Below, one piece after another: positions 37,825 to 45,924 of a stretch of 54,787 nucleotides of DNA. Source of the stretch: a virus; IMG/VR virus record IMGVR_UViG_3300037233_000021, positions 1-54,787 of that record; one strand, 5' to 3'. The notes under the pieces are model-generated. The model was not told the origin of the DNA. It saw only the letters and a program-made list of their open reading frames with translations, and did no database searches. Position 1 is the first letter of the stretch. Every line of letters begins with the position of its first letter. Both the position numbers and the translations under genes were made by a program.

Positions 37825-39641
37825 AAGTACCTCGCGACTTGACCGTTGCGCTCAGACAGGAATTGGTGAGACTGTGTATGAAACCACAGGCGCTGATAGG
37901 GCTCGGTGCCGTCACCGTTCCGCTGCTTGTGAACCTCGCACGTTGCATCAGGCTTGTTCTTCAGCTCCTCCATGAGGATCGCGATCTGCTCGGGAGGCAG
38001 CGTCTGGTTCGGGCTCAGGTACTCGCGGAGCTTCTGCTCTTTACCTTTGTCGCGGAACCACAGGATGACGTTGTCAACTAAGTCCGTGATCGCGCCGGTC
38101 CCTTTGATGGACCACTTGCCGCCCTTCTCTTCGCTCTTGCCTTCGCCCTTGCGCATGTGCGCGACGATCAGCATGTGGACGTTGTGTTCGATACCGAACG
38201 CTGTCGCCATCTCTATGAATCTCTTCTGTCCGTTGTAGTCGTCTTCATCGAGTCCGCACTTGGACATGTTGTCAATGACAAAGAACTTAACTCCGTAGCG
38301 ACGATATGCATACAGGAACACGTCGAGCATTTCTTCCATGCGAGCCTTACCAACGACGTCGAAGACCCAGAGTCTGTCAGCATACCAGTCATGGAGCGCT
38401 CGTAGACGGCTAGGTTCTGGGGACACTGTGCAGAGCGCTTGGCGAGCAATGCGAGCAAGCCAGCGTCGTGGCTTGAATTCAAGGGAAGCGACGCAGGTCC
38501 GAACGTCCTGAGCCAAAGCGCAGAGAGCGATATGTCCAACTCCCTCAGATTTTCCGTGGCCGTTGATGCCAGCCAGTACTGTCGTCTCACCGTATCGAAA
38601 CTGGAATCCTTTTCCCAGCCAGGGCCACGGAGGAGCGAATCCAATATTGCCTTTGTCTTTGGGGTAGAACTCATCGTGAACCTCTTCGTAGTATCCGTCG
38701 GCCTGTCTCAGTTGGGCGGGATCGAGAGCTGTTGCCTCCTCCACCGCTCGTCTAATAACGTCTGTAGGAATGCCGTCTGTGAGGCAATCATTCGCATCCT
38801 TGCGTGGTAGCGTGACCAAGCGGCATCGATGGCGTCCGAGACGATTGATAACTTCTCCGACAGCCTGTTGTCCGGCTTCGTCTTGGTCGAAGGCGATGTA
38901 AAGGATATCGAAACGCTCCAGATTATCCCACTCTGTTGCGATCCAGTCGTGATGACCCTTGCCTGCCCCGTATGGAATACTGAGAGCTGGAAAACCGTAA
39001 ACCCACATTGCCATTGCATCGAGTTGACCCTCAGTTAAGACGACACTGGTGGCGTCGTCAGGTATCGCTTGCCACCCGAACAGGGAAGGCCGCGTGTCTT
39101 TACTGGTCCAGAACTTTTTCGTTGCCGCATCACGGTAGCCAATATGCACCAGCTCCCCTTGTGCGTCAAGGTACGGAAATACAATCGTCTTGCCGTCATC
39201 TGCCATCGCAATTTTGTAGGGTTCAATTGCCTTCTCCAGTCCGCGCTTCACCAACAGCTGGTGAGCGATGTCGAGTTTTGATACAGCAGAGAGCGACGTC
39301 GGACGCTCAGGCTTCTTGTATACCTTTTCCGCGTGCTTCAATGAGAGCGGTGTGTCGGCCACGCCCAGGTATCTCTTCGCTGCCTTGATGCCATCTGAGA
39401 TAGACAGACCCTGACTCTCACGAATCAGGTCAATCAGGTCTCCGCCTATTTCGTTGTTCGCAAAGTCCTTCCAGAGGCCCCGGCGCTCACCAACGAGCTG
39501 AACCTTCAGACTCTGGCCATCCTCTCCAGCTAGAGATCCGACCACCCACTCGTGCCCAACCTTCCTACCGTTCGGAAGGAATTGTCGGCAGATGCTTTCT
39601 ACTTGCCCAGCCAGCGCCTCACGTAGTTGACGCGGCATCAT
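37821..39641 (-). CDS. DNA primase-helicase (TOPRIM plus DnaB-like)
   Basis: 606 residues. N-terminal primase-like region (GRRGLWKDFANNEIGGDLID) without zinc cysteines, TOPRIM motifs TEGQLDAM (203-210) and DQDEAG (252-257), Walker A AGINGHGKSE (357-366), Walker B FFVIDN (453-458), LIVAHMRKGEG (491-501) and a C-terminal ATP-domain end. Order and spacing resemble the T7 gp4-type bifunctional helicase-primase. GGAGAGG precedes the start. It unwinds and primes the replication fork. Confidence 0.9.
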   Translation of the reverse strand: MMPRQLREALAGQVESICRQFLPNGRKVGHEWVVGSLAGEDGQSLKVQLVGERRGLWKDFANNEIGGDLIDLIRESQGLSISDGIKAAKRYLGVADTPLSLKHAEKVYKKPERPTSLSAVSKLDIAHQLLVKRGLEKAIEPYKIAMADDGKTIVFPYLDAQGELVHIGYRDAATKKFWTSKDTRPSLFGWQAIPDDATSVVLTEGQLDAMAMWVYGFPALSIPYGAGKGHHDWIATEWDNLERFDILYIAFDQDEAGQQAVGEVINRLGRHRCRLVTLPRKDANDCLTDGIPTDVIRRAVEEATALDPAQLRQADGYYEEVHDEFYPKDKGNIGFAPPWPWLGKGFQFRYGETTVLAGINGHGKSEGVGHIALCALAQDVRTCVASLEFKPRRWLARIARQALCTVSPEPSRLRALHDWYADRLWVFDVVGKARMEEMLDVFLYAYRRYGVKFFVIDNMSKCGLDEDDYNGQKRFIEMATAFGIEHNVHMLIVAHMRKGEGKSEEKGGKWSIKGTGAITDLVDNVILWFRDKGKEQKLREYLSPNQTLPPEQIAILMEELKNKPDATCEVHKQRNGDGTEPYQRLWFHTQSHQFLSERNGQVARYL

Positions 39642-39718
39642 ACAGGCCTCTCCATCTTACTTTTCATTTTGTGCTGCGATTTGGTCAGTAGCTGTAGTAA
39701 AAACTGAATGTAGCTCAT
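39638..39718 (-). CDS. Possible small protein, 26 residues
   Basis: A frame (SYIQFLLQLLTKSQHKMKS with a MERPV end) filling the space between the replication protein and primase genes, ending in an ATGA overlap. Its last codons hold the primase ribosome site. No ribosome site of its own. Confidence 0.35.
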   Translation of the reverse strand: MSYIQFLLQLLTKSQHKMKSKMERPV

Positions 39719-39721
39719 ACG

Positions 39722-40090
39722 TTACAGGTCAAACCTCGACATTTCTTTCGGCACACACGCATCGAGCCAACGCCTCTGGTTGAGGTAGGTCGTGGGGTGT
39801 AAAATGTACTGCATGCCGGTGGCGTCAGGTTTCCACTCTTCGGAGGCCAACCTTGATGCCACATTGGTCTGGATGAGGTTGAAGTGCTTATCGCCATCTG
39901 CTCGTCTCCATGCGTTTGCGGCGGCAGGCTTGCCGACCTTTCGTGGGTACAGAAGCCAGAACTCGTTGAAGCGCTGGGGTGAGTCTGCGGCGTCCAGGAT
40001 CTCCTGCGCGCGCATGCACAGGTTCACCACCAGCTGCAGGCCGACTTCTGCACTGGCTTGTTTAATGGCATCGAGTACGCGGTCTCTCAT
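39722..40090 (-). CDS. Replication-initiation / helicase-loader protein, C-terminal domain type
   Basis: 122 residues. FNEFWLLYPRKVGKPAAANA, WRRADGDKHFNLIQTNVASR and YILHPTTYLNQRRWLDAC match the common C-terminal domain of phage replication proteins (FW--YPRK--K--A--AW ... ATYLN--RW-D). A winged-helix DNA-binding domain is absent, so it may act as loader partner of the primase-helicase. The start ATG overlaps the previous stop. Confidence 0.75.
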   Translation of the reverse strand: MRDRVLDAIKQASAEVGLQLVVNLCMRAQEILDAADSPQRFNEFWLLYPRKVGKPAAANAWRRADGDKHFNLIQTNVASRLASEEWKPDATGMQYILHPTTYLNQRRWLDACVPKEMSRFDL

Positions 40091-40155
40091 AGGCTCAGCT
40101 CCCTCAGTATTGCAGCATCAGCAGCCCGGTGCTGCAACTCAGCGCGGCAGGTCAC
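40087..40155 (-). CDS. Possible small protein, 22 residues, GTG start
   Basis: Frame TCRAELQHRAADAAILREL, ending in ATGA overlap with the replication gene. GTG overlaps the preceding 35-residue frame. Helical, resembling the short coupling peptides elsewhere in the window. Confidence 0.35.
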   Translation of the reverse strand: MTCRAELQHRAADAAILRELSL

Positions 40156-40246
40156 TCGGGTCTAGGCTGAACCGCACCGCGCTTTCAATCGCCGCAAGTC
40201 CGGCGTCGCCGATCAAGTCGAACGTATGCAGGTGGTTTTTGCTCAT
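40139..40246 (-). CDS. Small protein, 35 residues
   Basis: The first frame after the terminator at 40275. Sequence SKNHLHTFDLIGDAGLAAIE, then a SAVRFSLDPSDLPR end. GGGG lies a few bases upstream. Overlaps the next frame slightly. Unknown. Confidence 0.5.
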   Translation of the reverse strand: MSKNHLHTFDLIGDAGLAAIESAVRFSLDPSDLPR

Positions 40247-40274
40247 GCGGGGGAGTGTACCACAGTTTTTGAAT

Positions 40275-40301
40275 AAAAAAAGGCCCATGTGAATCTGGGC
40301 C
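40275..40301 (-). terminator. Rho-independent terminator before the replication operon
   Basis: Minus-strand stem GGCCCA (40296-40301) with TGGGCC (40282-40287), 8-base loop, followed by seven Ts. It ends the transcript of the 40362-40755 genes. The 30 bases beyond it hold a weak -10 (TACACT). Confidence 0.85.
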
Positions 40302-40361
40302 GAGGGGTTGCTTGACCTTGAGTTGGAGTTATCACGAGCCGGTCAACCGCGCGCCGGGGTA

Positions 40362-40571
40362 TCAGCCCGATTTTGTCAGATCCTGTGCGTGTGCGAGAGC
40401 GAGTAGGTACGGTGCCATCAGGTCTGCCGAGGGAGCGAGCACAAAGCTCATTCGAGTGAAGACCTCAACTGCGCGCTCGAACTCAGCGACGCGCTGTGTC
40501 GGGACGTTCATCTGATCCATGAGCGCATTACGCGCCAGATGTAACTTGAACTGAGCTTCTATCTGGTTCAC
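40362..40571 (-). CDS. Helical protein of 69 residues, GTG start
   Basis: GTG at 40571 has AAGGA eight bases upstream. Mostly helix (NQIEAQFKLHLARNALMDQM and QRVAEFERAVEVFTRMSFVL). Unknown; coupled to the preceding gene by overlap. Confidence 0.6.
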   Translation of the reverse strand: MNQIEAQFKLHLARNALMDQMNVPTQRVAEFERAVEVFTRMSFVLAPSADLMAPYLLALAHAQDLTKSG

Positions 40572-40755
40572 TGGCACGTTCCTTGGTTAGGTTTTTCCAT
40601 CGGAGAAGGCGCGCACCTGAGTACACGCTCTCGTCCTTCTGTCCGCACTGCAAGCAAGATTCTGTCAGGTAGACCAGCCTGCCACCCTCTAGGGTTCTGC
40701 GAGTCATATCCACACCGCAATGGGTGCGCGTCAATCCGATGCGTAGCTCGAACAT
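40528..40755 (-). CDS. Small zinc-knuckle-like protein, 75 residues
   Basis: ELRIGLTRTHCGVDMTRRTL, then LVYLTESCLQCGQKDESVYS: a CxxC knuckle with an earlier Cys. The promoter just upstream puts the transcript start near 40760, so the ATG at 40755 would be almost leaderless; ATG at 40707 is an alternative start. Confidence 0.5.
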   Translation of the reverse strand: MFELRIGLTRTHCGVDMTRRTLEGGRLVYLTESCLQCGQKDESVYSGARLLRWKNLTKERASEPDRSSVQVTSGA

Positions 40756-40767
40756 ACCTATGAGCAT

Positions 40768-40797
40768 AACATATCCCGGAGCATCGTGTGCTGTCAA
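40768..40797 (-). promoter_or_regulatory. Promoter for the leftward genes at 40755
   Basis: Minus-strand TTGACA (40792-40797), 18 bases, TATGTT (40768-40773). It lies back to back with the rightward promoter region, making a divergent control segment. Confidence 0.6.
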
Positions 40798-40806
40798 ACT
40801 AAAAGC

Positions 40807-40835
40807 TGTCGGCAGTCCAGGAACCGTGTTAAGAT
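40807..40835 (+). promoter_or_regulatory. Promoter candidate for the recombination operon, extended -10
   Basis: TGT-TAAGAT (-10 at 40830-40835 with an upstream TG) is an extended -10. The -35 region, TGTCGG at 40807-40812, is poor. It would start a transcript near 40842, at the first leader hairpin. Confidence 0.45.
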
Positions 40836-40837
40836 AA

Positions 40838-41024
40838 GGGAACCTACGGAGGGTTCTACCTCCTACTCTTGGAGTACCGAAGGTACGAAGGGCTAACAGT
40901 TCGATCCGAATCTAATCTCTACTGTAGAGATAGCATCAGGAATAGGATTCGAACTTTAAGTGTTTTTTTTCTGCAGTCTGATTCGGAAGTCTATACCAGT
41001 AATTATCTAAGAGGGATATGTCAA
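40838..41024 (+). promoter_or_regulatory. Structured 5' leader of the recombination operon
   Basis: About 185 nt without a gene. It contains GAACC-7-GGTTC (40840-40856), GTACC-GAA-GGTAC (40874-40886), an outer GTTCGA/TCGAAC pair (40899-40904 with 40949-40954) around a perfect 17-bp palindrome ATCTCTAC-T-GTAGAGAT (40915-40931). The palindrome could be an operator, or the whole a regulatory RNA. Confidence 0.5.
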
Positions 41025-41183
41025 ATGGCTAGAGTTGACCTGGATTCCCTCACCGAAACTGAACGCCGGGATGAGCTGCGATTCCGCACAGTCCTGATGA
41101 ACCTCCAGCGCGCCTGGAAAAAAAATGATCTTCCACCTACCTTAACTCCAGAAGAGTGTGCTATCATCTGGTCAGATGATTGA
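41025..41183 (+). CDS. Small charged protein, 52 residues
   Basis: ATG at 41025 with AGAGGG nine bases upstream; a longer frame from 40869 falls in the structured leader. ARVDLDSLTETERRDELRFR, a basic helix RAWKKND, then a polar end. The first gene of the rightward operon. Unknown. Confidence 0.65.
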   Translation: MARVDLDSLTETERRDELRFRTVLMNLQRAWKKNDLPPTLTPEECAIIWSDD

Positions 41184-41196
41184 ACTGAGGTAGCCA

Positions 41197-41499
41197 ATGG
41201 ACATGTCGATCCCCACACAGACTCTCGCTGACGGCTCGCAGTACCGTATCACTCCGCAGGTAATGACGATCCTGACGATTCTGATGTCCATGTCTCTCGA
41301 AGAGTACACTCAGGCGCGGCTGTTTCTGTCGCCCTGGCAGTTCTTCTACTCGTTCATGCGTCGTAACGATCTGGCGTTAGAGTCATTCGAGGCTCTCGTC
41401 CAGCGCGACTACTGGCGGTGGCAGACCCAGGTGCTCGGCACGAACATCGGCAAGTCAGCCGCAGACGTCCCCATCCCCCCCAAGAAGTCGCAAAATTAA
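41197..41499 (+). CDS. Protein of 100 residues, unknown
   Basis: GAGG lies six bases upstream of the ATG. A polar head, a hydrophobic helix (VMTILTILMSMSLEEYTQAR), an aromatic middle (FLSPWQFFYSFMRRNDLALE) and a Pro/Lys end. Possibly an early regulator; not recognised. Confidence 0.6.
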   Translation: MDMSIPTQTLADGSQYRITPQVMTILTILMSMSLEEYTQARLFLSPWQFFYSFMRRNDLALESFEALVQRDYWRWQTQVLGTNIGKSAADVPIPPKKSQN

Positions 41500-41509
41500 A
41501 GGAACTGAT

Positions 41510-42088
41510 ATGGCATTCGGACCCAACATTGCGAAAGCTCTACTTAGCCTTCAAGCGAAGGCCCCGCAGATCATCAAAAACCAGGAAGCTGACGCGGTCA
41601 AGTTCAAGTACATGTACGCGAGCTTGCCGGACATCTTCGCGATTTTCAAGCCGCTACTGACAGAGATGGGTATTCTGATCATGCAGCCCACGGCAACCAA
41701 GGTGCACGGCGGCGTCGCGTTCGTTGGCGTGTCAACTCAGATGGTGCACGTCGAGTCGATGGAAGACGTTTGCACGGACTCACTCAGCACACCGGCGAAA
41801 GACCCGCAAGACCTGGGCAAGGTCATCACGTACCTGCGCCGCTACCAGTTCAACTCCCTGCTCGGGATAGCCCCTGCCGGTGAGGACGACGACTGTGTGT
41901 TGATCACGAAGGATGCAGACCCGGTCTTGTCGATCAAGCTCGCAGAGATCAAGCGACTCGTGACACTGACCAAGACCGACCCTGATGCGGTGAAGCTCTA
42001 CTTCGGCGTGAAGTACTTCGATGAACTCACAGACGTCCAGCAGGACGACTGCATCGCGACCCTCCTGGTCAAGTCTGGTGCCAAGTGA
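41510..42088 (+). CDS. ERF-family single-strand annealing protein
   Basis: 192 residues. VKFKYMYASLPDIFAIFKPL, LTEMGILIMQPTA, then DPQDLGKVITYLRRYQFNSL and LGIAPAGEDDD carry the ERF order (Y-Y--L---F-PLL---G, RY-L---LGI---DDD). The start follows AAAGGA. ERF proteins anneal complementary single strands, partnered here by the exonuclease at 42806. The C-terminus is a helical tail with acidic clusters. Confidence 0.9.
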   Translation: MAFGPNIAKALLSLQAKAPQIIKNQEADAVKFKYMYASLPDIFAIFKPLLTEMGILIMQPTATKVHGGVAFVGVSTQMVHVESMEDVCTDSLSTPAKDPQDLGKVITYLRRYQFNSLLGIAPAGEDDDCVLITKDADPVLSIKLAEIKRLVTLTKTDPDAVKLYFGVKYFDELTDVQQDDCIATLLVKSGAK

Positions 42089-42528
42089 TACCCACCAGCA
42101 AAATTGAAGCGATTCTCGGGCGCAGCCGCAATGGCCGGTGGGTCCGTCATCCCGACACGTACCTTGGTAAATTGCAGATGGCGCGCGCTCTCCTGACGCG
42201 CGAGAACTGGATTCAGGGCGCATACGCTGTTGATCGCCAGGGCCGCGAGCTGAAGACTGCGCGCACCAAGCAGGCAGTGAAGTTCTGCATGCTCGGAGCC
42301 ACCGAGAACGTCAGCGCCGACTACCAGCAGTACTGGCTCTTGAAGAGCCTGCTCGCTGCCGCTGCCGACGTACCAGTTGGAGATCTGTCCAAGCTCAACG
42401 ACTCGAAGCCAGCGCCGAAGGTTGAGGAGAAAGACACCGGCAAAGAACATCCTGATCTGGCCTACGCTCTGGTGCTCGCGATCTACGACGTGGCTATCAA
42501 GTCTCTGCAGCTCTTGGTGACGGAATGA
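42085..42528 (+). CDS. DUF6197-like protein
   Basis: 147 residues, GTG start in GTGA overlap. ARALLTRENWIQGAYAVDRQ, KTARTKQAVKFCMLGATENV resemble the DUF6197 core, a helical family of unknown role. A polar linker and an AYALVLAIYDVAIKSLQLL helix follow. Translationally coupled to the annealase. Confidence 0.6.
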   Translation: MIPTSKIEAILGRSRNGRWVRHPDTYLGKLQMARALLTRENWIQGAYAVDRQGRELKTARTKQAVKFCMLGATENVSADYQQYWLLKSLLAAAADVPVGDLSKLNDSKPAPKVEEKDTGKEHPDLAYALVLAIYDVAIKSLQLLVTE

Positions 42529-42809
42529 AATACCCAGACGTACCGGGGCACGAGGATGCAGCAACCTCAAAAGCTGCTGCTGCCTCTGTTGCTCGGACTG
42601 CAGCATCGATGCGGACAAAAGTGTTTCGAGCGATCCTCGAAGCCGGATATGCTGGGATGACGTGCAATGAAATCGAGATCGCACTTGGCATGCGCCACCA
42701 GACAGCGTCCGCTCGCGTGAGAGAGTTGTTCCTGCTGGCTGACATCAATGACTGGCACTTGGTACGTAAGACGCGCTCGGGGCGCAACGCCACGGTGTGG
42801 TTTGCATGA
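42525..42809 (+). CDS. Winged-helix DNA-binding protein
   Basis: 94 residues. A head rich in Ala (ATSKAAAASVARTAASMR), then VFRAILEAGYAGMTCNEIEI and MRHQTASARVRELFLLADI, a helix-turn-helix followed by a β wing with VRKTRSGRNATVWFA. ATGA overlaps at both ends. The family is common in phage early operons, function not settled; a DNA-binding or regulatory role is likely. Confidence 0.75.
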   Translation: MKYPDVPGHEDAATSKAAAASVARTAASMRTKVFRAILEAGYAGMTCNEIEIALGMRHQTASARVRELFLLADINDWHLVRKTRSGRNATVWFA

Positions 42810-43558
42810 GGGTTCCCCTGCACGATCTGCTGTCTGACGCTTCTGTGAGAGAGTTCGCAGAAGCATACGCAGCTGATGTCTTGAATGACACTAAACCCCC
42901 TGAATCGGTGGGTTATGTGAAGCCTTATTCTGACCTGTGGTGGAACTCCCGGCGCGGCAAGGTCACTTCCTCGAAGCGCCTGTACACCGTCCTGTACGGC
43001 ACGGTAGCCGCCAAGAACAAGATGCTGGATGATCTTGAGGCTGAGCTGGCCGATGGCTTCACATGGCCCGCAGAGGCTCAGGGCGCGGCGCTCTCCTGGG
43101 GCAAGGACCACGAGACGCAGGCGCGAAACCTGATCGAGCTGATGCACGACGTCAAGACTTACGAGCCTGGATTCCTGTGTCACACGGATGTTCCGATTCT
43201 CGCCTGCACGCCGGACTATGCCATCGTCGGCGCGGACATCACCGGCGAGATCAAGTGCCCCTACAAGCCAGAGAACCACCAGAAGCTCTTCCTGCAGGGG
43301 CTGAAGAGCAATGAAAAGTATGTCGTCCAGGTGCAGGGCCAGATGCTCATTACGTCCTCCGCCTGCGGATGGTTCAGTTCCTTCGATCCGCGCGCGACGC
43401 ACGCCATGCGCCTATCTCGGGAGACCATTCTGCCTGACGACGAGATGCAGACATCGATGCTGCATGGTTGCGAAAAGATCGCGAGTATGTTACATTCTGG
43501 ATCACGGTTCGGCAAAGGCCTAGTTACCACCCCAACCGGAGTGAGAAAATGCTTCTGA
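42806..43558 (+). CDS. YqaJ / lambda exonuclease-like 5'-3' exonuclease
   Basis: 250 residues. Start ATG in the ATGA overlap. WWNSRRGKVTSSKRL, LSWGKDHETQARNLI, then ACTPDYAIVGADITGEIKCP (Asp137, Glu148, Lys150), VQVQGQMLITSS and a C-terminal helix give the restriction-like core of YqaJ-type exonucleases. With the ERF protein it forms the two-component recombination system, like lambda Exo/Beta. Confidence 0.88.
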   Translation: MRVPLHDLLSDASVREFAEAYAADVLNDTKPPESVGYVKPYSDLWWNSRRGKVTSSKRLYTVLYGTVAAKNKMLDDLEAELADGFTWPAEAQGAALSWGKDHETQARNLIELMHDVKTYEPGFLCHTDVPILACTPDYAIVGADITGEIKCPYKPENHQKLFLQGLKSNEKYVVQVQGQMLITSSACGWFSSFDPRATHAMRLSRETILPDDEMQTSMLHGCEKIASMLHSGSRFGKGLVTTPTGVRKCF

Positions 43559-43692
43559 GAATCCGAAAGTACCTGTGTCCTGGCTGCGGCGGCGTCGTCA
43601 AGGTCAAAGCAAAGACCAAGTCCGTCCCGAGCTGGTGCGACCGGAGCCAGAAGGACGTCCGTCTCAAACTGATCTCGAAGGTGAAGTCATGA
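43549..43692 (+). CDS. Small zinc-ribbon protein, 47 residues
   Basis: GGAG nine bases upstream. LLRIRKYLCPGCGGVVKVKA then WCDRSQKDVRLKLI: one CxxC knuckle, the second half incomplete. Basic; likely nucleic-acid binding. ATGA-coupled to the next gene. Confidence 0.6.
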   Translation: MLLRIRKYLCPGCGGVVKVKAKTKSVPSWCDRSQKDVRLKLISKVKS

Positions 43693-44480
43693 CCGTCCGC
43701 ATCGTAGACGCTGTAGATCCGAACGCCACGAACGCTTCTGGCAAGCAGCTCGCGGTAGTAACGCTGGCGGTCGGAAAGATCGCCCGCTCGGTTCAGCCTG
43801 GAGAACTAGGCGCGATTATGCGCCAGCTCGACATCGACACCCTCGAAGTTGAGGACCAGCTCACCCGTGTGGTGATTAAGGACCAGCAGTCCTACGGTCT
43901 CGCCGGTGCGCTCGCGAAGGAAGTCTCTGGCCTTATTAAGTCCGCAGACATGCTGCGTATGAACATCGGCAAGCCGCTGCGCGACATGACGACCGAGCTG
44001 AACAAGCTGTTCAAAATCTACACAGACCGGCTCGACATCGTCAAGGAAGATTTGAACGCCAAGAGCGTTGTATACGGGCGCGTGCTCGCGGAAGAGGCGC
44101 GCATCAAGGCAGCCGCTGAACGCAAGCGTATCGAGGACGAAGCCTTGGCTCTAGCCGCCGCCGCCATCGGTATCGCAGGTGCAGAAGAGATCATGCAGGC
44201 AGGTGTTGAGGTCGCGGCCCAGGTCAGTGCGAAGGTTGAGCTGGTGGAAGCCTATGGCGTGAAGACCGGGCTCGTGAAGGTGAAGTCAGGGCTCGTGGTA
44301 GACGCTGTCGCGTTCCTGAAATTCCTGGTTGAAAACCCAGGAATGATACCGTCCGTGATAGAATTCAAGAAGTCAGGACTCAATCAGCTGGCTAAAGACT
44401 TCGGAACAGCTGGTGTACTGGTCAACGGCGTGTATGCCGGTGTTCAATTGGTCGAAACAGATTCATCGAGGAACTACTAA
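43689..44480 (+). CDS. Coiled-coil protein of the recombination operon
   Basis: 263 residues. The start at 43689 is in the ATGA overlap. The N-terminal half is strand-rich (DTLEVEDQLTRVVIKDQQSY). Residues about 95-165 are a charged coiled coil (DRLDIVKEDLNAKSVVYGRV, EEARIKAAAERKRIEDEALA). The C-domain is hydrophobic αβ. Between exonuclease and SSB genes in several phages lies a similar coiled-coil protein of unknown role. Possibly a partner of recombination. Confidence 0.65.
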   Translation: MTVRIVDAVDPNATNASGKQLAVVTLAVGKIARSVQPGELGAIMRQLDIDTLEVEDQLTRVVIKDQQSYGLAGALAKEVSGLIKSADMLRMNIGKPLRDMTTELNKLFKIYTDRLDIVKEDLNAKSVVYGRVLAEEARIKAAAERKRIEDEALALAAAAIGIAGAEEIMQAGVEVAAQVSAKVELVEAYGVKTGLVKVKSGLVVDAVAFLKFLVENPGMIPSVIEFKKSGLNQLAKDFGTAGVLVNGVYAGVQLVETDSSRNY

Positions 44481-44936
44481 ATGTCAGTCAACAAAGTCAT
44501 GCTGCTCGGACATCTCGGGAAAGATCCCGAGAAGCGCCAAGTAGGCGACACGGTCGTCACAGCGTTCTCTCTCGCCACCAGCGAGAAGTGGACGGACAAA
44601 CGGTCAGGCGAGATCCACGAGAAGACTCAGTGGCACAATGTCGAAGCCTGGGGTCGCACCGGCGAGATCGCTGCTGAGTACCTCTTCAAGGGCTCAGAGG
44701 TTTTCATCGAGGGCACGCTCGACTACCAGACCTGGGACAAGAAGGACGGCGGCAAAGGCTACAAGACGATTGTCAAGGCACTCAGCCTGCAGTTCGTAGG
44801 TAGCGGCGGTCAGCGCGGCGAAGACAGCGACGACCAGGGTGCAGACTCAGGTCAGGAGCCTGAGCGTCCTGGTAGGGCTGCGCCGACAGCGGCTGCCAAG
44901 CAGTCCGCCCCGAGGGCAGGCAAGCTGCCATTCTGA
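44481..44936 (+). CDS. ssb: Single-stranded DNA-binding protein
   Basis: 151 residues. The OB fold follows SSB closely: VNKVMLLGHLGKDPEKRQVG, FSLATSEKWTDK, EKTQWHNVEAWGRTGEIAAE, LFKGSEVFIEGTLDYQTW. A polar linker ends in GKLPF, equivalent to the acidic tip that recruits partner proteins, but with LPF replacing the usual DIPF. One base from the coiled-coil gene and one-base overlapping with the next. Confidence 0.95.
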   Translation: MSVNKVMLLGHLGKDPEKRQVGDTVVTAFSLATSEKWTDKRSGEIHEKTQWHNVEAWGRTGEIAAEYLFKGSEVFIEGTLDYQTWDKKDGGKGYKTIVKALSLQFVGSGGQRGEDSDDQGADSGQEPERPGRAAPTAAAKQSAPRAGKLPF

Positions 44937-45583
44937 TGCGCTCCATAAGCATCGACATCGAGACCAAGGGCACGGACAAGAATTCGTTCGTGCTCGCAAT
45001 CGGGGCCTGCGCGTTTGACGACAGCGGCTTCAACAAGAACATCGACAAGTGTAAGGTCGCGGTGTTCTACGGTCAGGTGCCCTGGGACGACCCTGCTCAG
45101 GCCGAGCGAGTCGTCGATGCATCCACCCTGCAATGGTGGGACGGTCAAGCGGAGGCGCGCAGGCTGCTGCAGTCTCCGAACTCCCAGGAGATCGTGTACC
45201 AGTACAAAGGGCTCGTCCCTCTCCTGGAAGCATACCTGATGTTCGTGCGCGAGGAGCGCTCGAAAGACGGCAAGATCATTGCGCAGGGTACGGACTTCGA
45301 CTGCGCCATCCTTGATCAGGCGATCAAATACTTCGACCTCGAAGTGTCCAAGTCGTGGAAGTTCTGGGATCACCAGTGCCTGCGCGCGTTCGCGGACGCC
45401 GCCCACCGCGCCGGGGTGTCGCAGATCCGCGCCACGATTCCTGTCGGTGATAAGAAGAAATTCGTCAAGCATCACGCCGCCGACGACGCGATGCAGCAGG
45501 CTGCCAAGTACCAAGCCTACTCCCACGAGCTATGGAAGCTCTCTCAACGCACCGCCCAGAAAGGGCTGGAGTTCATTTCTTGA
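44936..45583 (+). CDS. DnaQ-type 3'-5' exonuclease
   Basis: 215 residues. SIDIETKG (Asp7, Glu9), GTDFDCAIL, and HHAADDAMQQAAKYQ give the DEDD core with a final HxAxxD. The fold matches RNase T/DnaQ-like exonucleases found in phages. Probably cleans 3' ends with SSB, or acts on RNA. Confidence 0.85.
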   Translation: MRSISIDIETKGTDKNSFVLAIGACAFDDSGFNKNIDKCKVAVFYGQVPWDDPAQAERVVDASTLQWWDGQAEARRLLQSPNSQEIVYQYKGLVPLLEAYLMFVREERSKDGKIIAQGTDFDCAILDQAIKYFDLEVSKSWKFWDHQCLRAFADAAHRAGVSQIRATIPVGDKKKFVKHHAADDAMQQAAKYQAYSHELWKLSQRTAQKGLEFIS

Positions 45584-45924
45584 AGAAGATCACCACCGCA
45601 TTGAAGTTCGAGCGCTGGCTGAAACGCCAGCCTCTGCGCACGGAGTTCTCTCAGTGCAGAGCCGGGAAGTGCCCGCTCGCGAAATACTCAGCGTCATACA
45701 TTGACTTCGGGCAGCAGTACACTGAGTACCGCAACCCAAAAGACGGAGACTCGCGTCGCAAAATCTCCCTCCCCCGTTGGGCAAAGAGTTACGTTTACCG
45801 CTTCGACAACCTGGGAGACGGTGACCCTGGGTTCATAAAGAACATCAAGTCCCCTTATCCAACCATGAAGAATCACGTCTTCAATAAGAATGGCGCTCTG
45901 TTCGCGCTGAGGTACTTACGATGA
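45580..45924 (+). CDS. Protein of 114 residues, TTG start
   Basis: TTG overlaps the previous stop (TTGA). KKITTALKFERWLKRQPLRT, EFSQCRAGKCPLAKYSASYI (possible CxxxxCP knuckle) and a basic C-terminus. ATGA-coupled onwards. Unknown; basic. Confidence 0.6.
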   Translation: MKKITTALKFERWLKRQPLRTEFSQCRAGKCPLAKYSASYIDFGQQYTEYRNPKDGDSRRKISLPRWAKSYVYRFDNLGDGDPGFIKNIKSPYPTMKNHVFNKNGALFALRYLR

